Assembly (NCBI GenBank): GCA_929200455.1
Contig: CAKMZR010000046.1
Span: 1 to 10,176, forward strand
Length of the DNA stretch: 10,176 nucleotides
DNA from: an uncultured Alphaproteobacteria bacterium
GTDB taxonomy: Bacteria; Pseudomonadota; Alphaproteobacteria; CAKMZR01
Direction: 5' to 3'
Shown here: positions 1 through 5,948 of the stretch, piece after piece
Position numbering within the stretch: position 1 is the stretch's first letter
Layout of the letters: each line of letters opens with the position of its first letter
Notes under the pieces: generated by a model
Told to the model about the DNA's origin: nothing
Database searches by the model: none
Seen by the model: only the letters and a program-made list of their open reading frames with translations
Position numbers and translations under genes: made by a program

Positions 1-979
1 TGTGAGATAAGTTTTTGGGGATAGATTCTTTTTTGAGGATGTGGAGTGCGAGGAGGGCGTAGAGATTTTGGATTTGCCTTGGATTTTCCGGTTGGAGCAG
101 GAAGAGTCGTTCTGCCATACGGACGCGGGTGACGAGGGGGAGGTTATTGATGCTTGTGAGGCTTTTGAGTATGAGGGGTTGGATGAAGGCACCGTCGTCG
201 TTGAATACGGCGGGTTGGGGGGTAAGAGCGATGAGAGAAGCGTGTAGGGGTGTAAAGAGGGCGGGTTCGATATTCCACTGATTGAGGGGAGGTTCTACGG
301 AGAAGAGCAGGAAGTTGATAAGTTGGGAGAAGAGGGTATCGTTTTGGTTGGGGTTGGGATTGTCTTGGTAGAGTGCGAAAGAGATTTCTGCACCTGTGGT
401 ATCATTTTTTCTGAGGGCGCAGAATATGGAGAGTTTTTGTAATTTTGGTGATGAGAAATTTTCGGAGTTTTGGGAGACTTTACATGCATCGAGGTCATTA
501 TTGAGGGCGAGATGGATATTGATGAGGGTATCCGCGAACCAAGAGATCTGGAGTTTTTGGGGAAGGAATCCGATGAGTCGTAGGGCTTCGTGTGGGTATC
601 CGTGTTGTACGAGCCAAAGGATTCGCTCTTGAGCGTAGGGCATATAGTTTTCGAGACTGTCTGATGAAGTTTCGGGGGGGTATGCTTCAGCGGTGAAGAG
701 TTTGTGAGAGAGGTTGAGGAGGGAGGGGAGTAGGAAGGTGGGTGGAGAGTTCTGCATGAGTTGGATGACGTCATGTTGAGAAGTGTCCTGCCATAGGATC
801 GGGGGCAGGGCGTGGTGTTTATAGCCGGGCAGACCGTAAGCGACGGGGTTGATGGGGGGCGTTGAGGGGTTGGATATGGAGCTTTCTTGAGAGATAGCAC
901 TCAAGGGAAGGAGTAGGAGTAAGCCGAAAACGAGGAGATGTATAATTTTCTGAGCTGATTTAGCGAAGCATGGGAGCAT
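1..979 (-). CDS. Secreted helical-repeat-like protein, 3' end outside window
   Basis: An uninterrupted frame runs from an ATG at 979 (an in-frame TAA lies two codons upstream) past base 1, giving at least 326 codons without a stop. Residues 1-30 look like a signal peptide: MLPCFAKSAQK, then a leucine-rich core (IIHLLVFGLLLLLPLSA), with likely cleavage near AIS/QES, so the product should be exported. The rest is mostly helical, with blocks such as LPPILWQDTSQHDVIQLM, ERILWLVQHGYPHEALRLIG, DACK...KLSIFCAL and RVRMAERLFLLQPENPRQIQ. From memory, their order and spacing resemble an alphaproteobacterial family often mislabelled 'antifreeze glycopeptide polyprotein'; I could not test this. There is no Shine-Dalgarno before the ATG. 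The start overlaps the end of a small upstream frame by 20 bases, so translation may be coupled. Function is unknown. I am confident that it is coding, less so of the family. Confidence 0.72.
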   Translation of the reverse strand, partial: MLPCFAKSAQKIIHLLVFGLLLLLPLSAISQESSISNPSTPPINPVAYGLPGYKHHALPPILWQDTSQHDVIQLMQNSPPTFLLPSLLNLSHKLFTAEAYPPETSSDSLENYMPYAQERILWLVQHGYPHEALRLIGFLPQKLQISWFADTLINIHLALNNDLDACKVSQNSENFSSPKLQKLSIFCALRKNDTTGAEISFALYQDNPNPNQNDTLFSQLINFLLFSVEPPLNQWNIEPALFTPLHASLIALTPQPAVFNDDGAFIQPLILKSLTSINNLPLVTRVRMAERLFLLQPENPRQIQNLYALLALHILKKESIPKNLSH

Positions 980-1106
980 GGTTTACAATTTTGACAACGG
1001 ATCGTGTGGTTATGATCTCTGGGCTTGAGAGGGAGAAGAGGATTCCCGTGGATAGAGCGAGGATGGAGAGAATGATGAATAGTCGAATGAAAGAACGAAG
1101 GCGCAT
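960..1106 (-). CDS. Possible small single-pass membrane protein (48 aa)
   Basis: From ATG 1106 the frame encodes 48 residues beginning MRLRSFIRLFIILSILALST, with one strong hydrophobic segment at about residues 6-27 after an arginine-rich start, then a short polar tail ending APMLR. This fits a signal anchor with a positive-inside N-terminus. An upstream ATG at 1160 would add 18 residues. Neither start has a clear Shine-Dalgarno. The stop at 960-962 lies inside the next gene, whose ATG is at 979. The position between divergent aroK and the secreted-protein gene suggests a short leading gene of a leftward operon. The opposite strand is also open here, but reads as an implausible run of charged residues and is probably the antisense shadow. 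I recognise no family. It could be a remnant rather than a working gene. Confidence 0.4.
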   Translation of the reverse strand: MRLRSFIRLFIILSILALSTGILFSLSSPEIITTRSVVKIVNHAPMLR

Positions 1107-1208
1107 GAGAGTAGAGTGGAGTGGAGTTACAAAAGGGGTTATGGTAGGATTGCCTAGCATATCAAGTGTTGGTAAGGATCATCAAGTTTTTTGCGAAGAG
1201 GAGCAGGA

Positions 1209-1214
1209 AAGGAG
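1209..1214 (+). promoter_or_regulatory. Ribosome binding site of aroK
   Basis: AAGGAG lies seven bases before ATG 1222. It decides the start against the 84-codon upstream extension of the same frame, which has no comparable site and whose residues do not match shikimate kinase. Confidence 0.7.
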
Positions 1215-1221
1215 TGGAGAG

Positions 1222-1806
1222 ATGAAGGAATTGTTTGGAGATAAGAATATAGTTTTTGTGGGTATGATGGGGAGTGGTAAGAGTACGCTTGGTCGTTTGG
1301 TAGCGAAGAGACTGGAGTTAAAGTTTGTGGATTCTGATCGTGAGATAGAGAAGGCGTCGGGTTATGGAGTGGGAGAGTTGATAGAGAATTATGGTATAGA
1401 ATTTTTTCGTGATCGTGAGAGCAAGGTGATAGGGCGTTTATTGTCTTCTGGGGGCGGCAAGGTTTTGGCACTTGGGGGAGGCAGTATGACGACATCTGAG
1501 GTTCGAACTGCGGTGAAGGATATGGGACTATCTGTGTGGCTGAGAGTGGATGAGGAGGTGCTTTGTCATCGTTTGGAGAAATCGCCTAAGAGGCGTCCGT
1601 TATTGGAGAGTGAGGGAGAGAGTTTGCGTGAGATTGTGTCTCGTCTTTTGGAGGAGAGGGCGTCGTACTATGGTTGTGCGGACATGGAATTTTTTATGGG
1701 GGAAAAGGACGATCTTGAGGCGTGTACGGAGAAACTGGTGACGATGCTACGCACTCATATGGAGGGCGGAGAGGGAGAGAAGGTACTGGGAGAGTTCCCT
1801 GATTAG
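1222..1806 (+). CDS. aroK: Shikimate kinase
   Basis: This 194-residue protein phosphorylates shikimate with ATP to shikimate 3-phosphate in the cytoplasm, in the pathway to aromatic amino acids. The Walker A loop is GMMGSGKST (14-22). The DSD pair at 37-39 fits magnesium and shikimate binding, R63 in FFRDRE and the GGG at 85-87 fit the shikimate pocket, RRPLL (124-128) carries the lid arginine, and R146 precedes SYY near the end, as in the family. The length is normal, with a short acidic tail. ATG 1222 is chosen because AAGGAG sits seven bases upstream and the fold begins there; the frame is open back to 970 but that stretch is not kinase-like. It is the only clear plus-strand gene here and is rich in E, K, R, G and V, unlike its neighbours. 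aroB, a common partner, is not downstream; ndk converges instead. Confidence 0.95.
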   Translation: MKELFGDKNIVFVGMMGSGKSTLGRLVAKRLELKFVDSDREIEKASGYGVGELIENYGIEFFRDRESKVIGRLLSSGGGKVLALGGGSMTTSEVRTAVKDMGLSVWLRVDEEVLCHRLEKSPKRRPLLESEGESLREIVSRLLEERASYYGCADMEFFMGEKDDLEACTEKLVTMLRTHMEGGEGEKVLGEFPD

Positions 1807-1828
1807 GGATGGGTGGGGGGTGGAGGAC

Positions 1829-2251
1829 TTACCCTGTAATTTCAGTGGAAGCGAAGAAGAAAGAGATTTCGCGATTGGCATTTTCTGTGGAGTCGGATCC
1901 ATGGACGGCATTATTTTCGATTGAGGATCCGAATTTTTGTCGAATGGTATTGAGTTCTGCTTTTGCGGGGTCAGTAGCGCCCATAATATCTCTGTAATTT
2001 CCGACGGCATTTTCTCCTTCGAGGACTTGAACGACGACGGGTCCTGAAGACATGTAGTTGACGAGGCTTTGGAAGAAGGGTTTATCGCTGTGGACGCCGT
2101 AGAATCGTTCTGCTTGATTTTTGGCGAGTATGATTCGTTTTTGGGCGATAATTCTCAAGCCGTGAGCTTCGATATCGGCGTTGATGGCGCCAGTAATATT
2201 TTTGGCGGTTGCGTCAGGTTTGATGATGGAGAGGGTACGTTGGATATCCAT
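1829..2251 (-). CDS. ndk: Nucleoside diphosphate kinase
   Basis: The 140-residue protein passes the terminal phosphate from ATP to other nucleoside diphosphates through a phosphohistidine, keeping NTP and dNTP pools balanced in the cytoplasm. It begins QRTLSIIKPDA with the conserved lysine K11. YGVH...PFF (51-60), GPVVVQVLEGENAV (70-83) and YRDIMGATDP (86-95) follow in family order, and the catalytic histidine is H117 in NNAVHGSDS. Length is normal and all hallmark residues are present. AAGGA sits nine bases before the ATG. The gene lies 41 bases after tolC on the same strand, so it may be cotranscribed with it. Its stop faces the aroK stop across 22 bases, which leaves no room for two separate terminators. 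Confidence 0.97.
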   Translation of the reverse strand: MDIQRTLSIIKPDATAKNITGAINADIEAHGLRIIAQKRIILAKNQAERFYGVHSDKPFFQSLVNYMSSGPVVVQVLEGENAVGNYRDIMGATDPAKAELNTIRQKFGSSIENNAVHGSDSTENANREISFFFASTEITG

Positions 2252-2292
2252 GAGTATTTTTCCTTTTGTTTCTAGGGATTTATGAGGAGGGA

Positions 2293-3672
2293 TTATTTGT
2301 CTTCTTTGTTGTGCAACTTGGAGACGATGACGCCCGGTCTTAGGAGTCCCATAGACTGTAAGAGGGAGTATGAAGCGATGACTTTATCGGCATCTGCGGA
2401 GATGGATTGGATTCTGGCAGCGTATAGATTGGTTTCGCCGCTGAGGACTTCGAGTAGGGAGCGTCGATTGAGTTCACGTTCTCTACGAGCGAGGTGTAGG
2501 AATTCTTCTGCGATGAGGGCGCGATGAGTTTCGATTTCTGCGACTTCCTGAGAAGTTTGGAAGTCTGCCCAAGCTTGTCTTACGGAGAGTACGACATCCC
2601 GTTTTGATGAAGCTTCGAGTTTTCTGGCGGCTTCGAGTTGCAAAGCGGCGGCTTGTGATGCGTGTCCCCCGAAGGATGGAACTTTTGTGGAGAGGTTGTA
2701 TTCGATTTTGGCGGAGTAGTCGAAGATGGAAGATTCGGAGCCTTCGATATTTTCGCGTGTGCGTACGCTGAGCACGGCATCAAGAGCGCCTAGCCGTTGT
2801 CCCCGAGCGATGGAGATTTGGTGTTCTGCGATGGAGACGTTGAGTCGAGCATTTTTGATGAGTAGGGAGTTAGCGAGAGCGCGCGAGACGGCGGTATCGA
2901 GGTTGTCTGGAATGGCAGTTTTGGAGACGATGATGGAGGAAGCGTTTGTCATTTTTGGAATTTCTTGGAAGAGGTTCCTGTAGACATTGACGGATTGCGT
3001 GAGTCCTTTTTGGGCTCTGACCATACGAGCCCGTGCTTCTGCGAGTTGAGATTTTGCTTGTAGGAGGTCTGTGTTGTACCCGCGGCCTCTTTCGATTCTT
3101 GTATTTTCGAGTTCTGTTTGGCGTTGAATATTTTCGATGGAGAGTCTTGCGAGAGCGAGGAGTTGGTCGAAGCGTTGGACATTGACGTAAGCGGAGAGCA
3201 TTTGTAGGAGTATGCTCTGTCTTAGGGTTTCGAGCGAGGCCTGTGAGCTTTTTAGGTTTTCTGAGCTAAGCGCGAAGCTTCCTTTATCGGCACCGCCTTT
3301 GAAGAGGTTTTGTCTGAGGCTAAGCTTGAGGTCTTGAGGAGAGAGTTCTGAGGTATTGGCTTCGGTTTGATTTTTATTTTTTCGTTCGAGGTGTTCGAAT
3401 CCGTAAGAGCCATTGAGAGCGAGGGAGGGGTAGAAAGCGTCGTCTGCAATTTTTAGGTTTTGTTGTGCGGCTTCGACATCTTTGATGGCGGCTTGAATTC
3501 TGGGATGTTGGTCAAGTTTTTCGACAAAGAGTAGGGCGAGTGATTCTGTTTGAGCGGATGCATATTGAGGTATGAGGGTGGCGGCAAGGATAGCGACGAG
3601 GGAAGAATAATTTCGTACACGACGGAGGGCACGGACGAGCAAGCACGTAGTTAAAGGAGCTTGAAAAATCAT
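2293..3672 (-). CDS. tolC: TolC-family outer membrane efflux/secretion channel
   Basis: The 459-residue protein should form the trimeric outer-membrane barrel and periplasmic helical tunnel used by tripartite efflux pumps and type I secretion. A basic N-terminus and a hydrophobic segment (YSSLVAILAATLIP) end at ASA, with predicted cleavage after residue 40. Two repeats of the OEP fold follow, about 45-235 and 262-445. Each has a long helical hairpin, and the first contains QNLFKGG (121-127), like the QPLFDGG motif of the family. LLEVLSGETNLYAAR (406-420) and LLQSMGLL (437-444) match its C-terminal helices. AAGGA lies nine bases before the ATG, supporting this start despite the long n-region. 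No inner-membrane pump or adaptor gene is adjacent, so the partners cannot be told. It stands after the ftsZ gap with its own promoter-like sequence and is followed by ndk. Confidence 0.93.
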   Translation of the reverse strand: MIFQAPLTTCLLVRALRRVRNYSSLVAILAATLIPQYASAQTESLALLFVEKLDQHPRIQAAIKDVEAAQQNLKIADDAFYPSLALNGSYGFEHLERKNKNQTEANTSELSPQDLKLSLRQNLFKGGADKGSFALSSENLKSSQASLETLRQSILLQMLSAYVNVQRFDQLLALARLSIENIQRQTELENTRIERGRGYNTDLLQAKSQLAEARARMVRAQKGLTQSVNVYRNLFQEIPKMTNASSIIVSKTAIPDNLDTAVSRALANSLLIKNARLNVSIAEHQISIARGQRLGALDAVLSVRTRENIEGSESSIFDYSAKIEYNLSTKVPSFGGHASQAAALQLEAARKLEASSKRDVVLSVRQAWADFQTSQEVAEIETHRALIAEEFLHLARRERELNRRSLLEVLSGETNLYAARIQSISADADKVIASYSLLQSMGLLRPGVIVSKLHNKEDK

Positions 3673-3838
3673 GGTCGGAAGTCCTTAGGTTAAGAAGTCA
3701 AAGTCATGTGCCATTTTAATTCTGACAAGAGAGTTTGAGTAATTTTTTGGTTAAGAACAGGCGTTGAAAATTTTTTCTTGCGGATCATGATTGGGCGGCT
3801 GTGATGATTTTAGAGTTAGGGTAAAGAGTCGGTCTTTT

Positions 3839-3887
3839 GTGAAAGGGGTCTCTACTGTGGTTGATTTTTTTTCACTGTCCCCCCCAC
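3839..3887 (-). promoter_or_regulatory. Possible hairpin at the 5' end of the tolC leader
   Basis: In the minus-strand transcript GUGGGGGGG (3887-3879) can pair with CCCUUUCAC (3847-3839): nine pairs, three of them G-U, around a loop of about 31 bases. It would begin almost at the predicted transcript start. No known riboswitch or attenuator is recognisable. The wobble pairs and long loop make it weak. Confidence 0.2.
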
Positions 3888-3895
3888 GGAGAGGA

Positions 3896-3924
3896 AGGTA
3901 GCACAATTTTCTGTGGAGTGTCAA
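3896..3924 (-). promoter_or_regulatory. Candidate sigma-70-type promoter for tolC
   Basis: Read on the minus strand, a perfect TTGACA (3924-3919) is followed by 17 bases and then CTACCT (3901-3896). The -35 is ideal. The -10 is poor against TATAAT but shares four of six bases with CTATAT, the form described for some alphaproteobacteria. Transcription would start near 3889 and give a leader of about 217 bases before the tolC ATG. It is the best promoter-like sequence in the gap. Confidence 0.4.
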
Positions 3925-4037
3925 TGAAAAGCGGGAGGCAAGAATTATGAAATTTGTGTTTGTGAGGATGGTGTTAGGGGTTGCCTTTTTGGGTTGTTGG
4001 GATGTTTTGTAAAAGATTTTTTATGGTTTAATTTGTG

Positions 4038-5804
4038 TCAGTGTGCTTGTTTTTTGAGGATAGACATGACGGAGGGTTCCTGAGGTTCTTTTTTTGTTGG
4101 GATTTGGGTTTGGGTGTGGGTTGTGAGTGAGGGATTGCTGAGGAAGTGTTGATTTTGCGGGGGGAGTTGAGTTGTTTGTGGATCGGTGGGGGTATGTTGT
4201 TGTTCTTGATTTTCCTCTGCTCCGAGGAAGACATCTTTGGCTATTCTTAGGCTTCGTTGGACCAAGTTTGGTCTATGGGCCTGTCCGTGGAGGTCGTGGT
4301 TTTCTTGCATGGTATGAGGGCGGTCACTTAGGAAGAGGGGTATATCTTCGTTGGAGTGAGATTCGCTCTTGGATTGATTTTCGAGTGTTTGCTCTTGATG
4401 AGTGTAGTCTTTGATGTCGTGATGGTGGGATATTTTTTTCTGGAGGGCTTCACGATCTTTATTGATGTCTTGAATTTTTTGCTCGACTATTGTGGAAGGA
4501 TTGGGCACGGAAGCACTGGTGCTGTTGCTTTCTAGGAAGTTGGTTGCGGTTTTTTGTGTTTCTGGTGGTGTGGGTGTGTATGTACTGGCGGAGTGGTTTT
4601 CTTTTTCTGGTGGTGTGGGTGTGAAGGTATTTGGGTTAAGTTGTTGAGTTGGTTGTGTAATTGTTTCTTTTTTTATGGGTTTGTGGAGAGGTTTTTCTTC
4701 TGTAGCTTTGTTGAAGAGGTCTTTTGTAGATTTTTTATTTTCTGGTATGGGGATGTCGAAATTTTTCAGTTTTGAGACGAGTTCGCAAGAGGCTTCGTGA
4801 TCTTCGAAGCTAGGGAATTCTATTCCTGAGGCGATGAAAGCGACACGAATTTTGTCCCCGAAGTCGTTACGGATACTGAGTCCGTGGATGCAATCGACCT
4901 GAGGGCTGAGGCTTAGGGTATCTCTTATTCCTTTGATGATATCTTGGGAAGCGCCCATGGAGACGTTGGGTCCGGCGGTGATGTGTACGAGGATGGAGGA
5001 GGTATGAGAGAGGGAGATACTTTCGTCCATGAGGGGGTGTGCGGTGATATCGCTGATGATGTGTGAAATTTTCTGTTCGCCTTCAGCTTCACCGACGGTG
5101 ATGGCGGAGCAGCCTCTATTGCTGAGAGCGGTTCTGATGTCGTTATAGTCGAGATTGACGAGTCCTGACGAGGAGAATATTTCTTGGATACTTGAGATGG
5201 CGGAGATGGCGACGTGGTCGCAGCGTTTGAACATTTCGACGATGGGGGTATCGCCGTTATTGTCGAGTTTGCTGAGGTTTTCATTTTTGAGGATGATGAG
5301 AGCGTTTGTGTACCGAGAGAGGGCGTCGATACCTTCTTGGGCTCTATCGAGCGTATGTTTTCCATTTGGGAAGGGTCTTGTGACGATGGAGACGGAGGGT
5401 ATTTTGAGTTCGTGAGCGATTTTTGCGATGAGTCCTGCTCCGCCTGTTCCGGTACCTTTTCCCATTCCGGCGAGAATGAAGACGATATCGGCTTGACTTA
5501 TGGGGTCAATAATTTCCTGTATAGTATTTGCGGTGGCGTCGAAACCGATTCTGGGGTCGCACCCGGCACCGATTCCGCCATTGCCTTTTGGGTCGAGGGG
5601 GATAGTATTTTTTGTTTGAGATTTTTGCAGGGTATCGCCATCTGTATTGAGAGCGTAGCAATTTTCTTTTGGAATTCCCTCATTGATGAGGTTATTGATG
5701 GCGTTGCATCCGGCTCCGCCTATGCCGAAGACGGCGATTTTGGGACGTTTTGGTTGAGGTTGTGATATGGTGAGATTGCTGAGGTTATCTTGTTCTTGTT
5801 CCAT
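4038..5804 (-). CDS. ftsZ: Cell division protein FtsZ, divergent, with long linker
   Basis: FtsZ is the tubulin-like GTPase that polymerises into the division ring. This copy has 588 residues. The GTPase and polymerisation domains span about 22-330: GIGGAGCNA (27-35), NTDGD (53-57), the GTP signature in the form GMGKGTGTG (113-121), and the T7 catalytic loop GLVNLDYND (214-222), whose two aspartates are kept. A polar linker of about 240 residues follows, with two TxTPTPPE copies (393-400, 408-415), a probable helix (VEQKIQDINKDREALQKK, 440-457), an internal DIPLFL (487-492), a basic helix near 513-530 and the terminus SVMSILKKQAH. The start at ATG 5804 has GGAG eight bases upstream; a longer frame from TTG 5873 lacks FtsZ-like sequence. 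The last tail residues resemble the alphaproteobacterial EIPAFLRRQAN peptide. The gene follows ftsA by 144 bases; lpxC is not downstream. Confidence 0.96.
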   Translation of the reverse strand: MEQEQDNLSNLTISQPQPKRPKIAVFGIGGAGCNAINNLINEGIPKENCYALNTDGDTLQKSQTKNTIPLDPKGNGGIGAGCDPRIGFDATANTIQEIIDPISQADIVFILAGMGKGTGTGGAGLIAKIAHELKIPSVSIVTRPFPNGKHTLDRAQEGIDALSRYTNALIILKNENLSKLDNNGDTPIVEMFKRCDHVAISAISSIQEIFSSSGLVNLDYNDIRTALSNRGCSAITVGEAEGEQKISHIISDITAHPLMDESISLSHTSSILVHITAGPNVSMGASQDIIKGIRDTLSLSPQVDCIHGLSIRNDFGDKIRVAFIASGIEFPSFEDHEASCELVSKLKNFDIPIPENKKSTKDLFNKATEEKPLHKPIKKETITQPTQQLNPNTFTPTPPEKENHSASTYTPTPPETQKTATNFLESNSTSASVPNPSTIVEQKIQDINKDREALQKKISHHHDIKDYTHQEQTLENQSKSESHSNEDIPLFLSDRPHTMQENHDLHGQAHRPNLVQRSLRIAKDVFLGAEENQEQQHTPTDPQTTQLPPQNQHFLSNPSLTTHTQTQIPTKKEPQEPSVMSILKKQAH

Positions 5805-5812
5805 GGTGGGTT

Positions 5813-5816
5813 CTCC
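5813..5816 (-). promoter_or_regulatory. Ribosome binding site of ftsZ
   Basis: GGAG (5816-5813 on the minus strand) sits eight bases before ATG 5804. It fixes the start 23 codons inside the longest open frame, which would otherwise begin at a TTG. Confidence 0.7.
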
Positions 5817-5863
5817 GTGAGGTTTTGGTGAGGCGTGAAGCGGCGACAATCTCGATGCTACGC

Positions 5864-5883
5864 GTGTTCGCAAGAGTTCGCAA
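5864..5883 (-). promoter_or_regulatory. Tandem 10-bp repeat upstream of ftsZ
   Basis: On the minus strand TTGCGAACTC is followed directly by TTGCGAACAC: nine of ten bases match and the period is one helical turn. It lies 60-79 bases upstream of the ftsZ ATG in the ftsA-ftsZ gap, next to an AT-rich stretch (about 5881-5905) that could hold a promoter. This is a plausible protein-binding site; the binding protein is unknown. Confidence 0.35.
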
Positions 5884-5948
5884 TATTTAATTTGCTATTG
5901 TTTAAGAATCGGGAGGAGCACGAAAACGTTGGAAGTCGGGGTTTTTGT

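Larger units (their letters stand above)
3673..4037. other. 365-base non-coding gap between ftsZ and tolC
   Basis: It separates the ftsZ stop from the tolC start, both on the minus strand. It holds a promoter-like sequence facing tolC, a possible 5' leader hairpin and a 21-codon plus-strand micro-ORF. The 9-mer GGTTAAGAA occurs twice (3689-3697, 3749-3757), which is near chance for this length. I found no GC-rich hairpin followed by a T run that would be a convincing intrinsic terminator for ftsZ. Confidence 0.7.

Noticed and set aside
295..900. A 201-codon minus-strand frame rich in S, P, T and K
   Set aside because: It lies in another frame of the secreted-protein gene, starts at a GTG inside that gene's signal-peptide region, and has low-complexity composition typical of a C-rich strand. 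The 1-979 frame has a signal peptide and helical blocks.
991..1016. Plus-strand promoter TTGACA/TATGAT for aroK
   Set aside because: The spacer is only 14 bases and the site lies inside a probable minus-strand frame, about 200 bases from the aroK start.
970..1221. N-terminal extension of aroK by 84 codons
   Set aside because: The extension is a charged, non-conserved run. Shikimate kinases start close to the Walker A loop, and a strong ribosome site precedes ATG 1222.
3689..3757. Direct repeat GGTTAAGAA upstream of tolC
   Set aside because: A 9-bp match within 365 bases is not unusual by chance, and there is no symmetry or link to the promoter.
4172..4775. Plus-strand frames opposite the ftsZ linker, rich in W, C, G and F
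   Set aside because: They are antisense shadows of the low-complexity P/T/Q-rich linker, with no ribosome sites or recognisable folds.
5214..5765. A 183-codon acidic plus-strand frame inside ftsZ
   Set aside because: It mirrors the conserved FtsZ GTPase domain on the other strand; the G-rich strand readily gives long open E/D/G-rich frames.
5805..5873. FtsZ start at TTG 5873
   Set aside because: The extra 23 residues do not resemble FtsZ and the TTG lies in the tandem repeat; ATG 5804 has GGAG at eight bases.
5866..5879. SOS (LexA) box upstream of ftsZ
   Set aside because: The two GTTC/GAAC half-sites are separated by six bases; the alphaproteobacterial LexA site has seven. The repeat is reported without a named regulator.
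5885..5905. CtrA site (TTAA-N7-TTAA) upstream of ftsZ
   Set aside because: The two TTAA elements are 11 bases apart, not seven.
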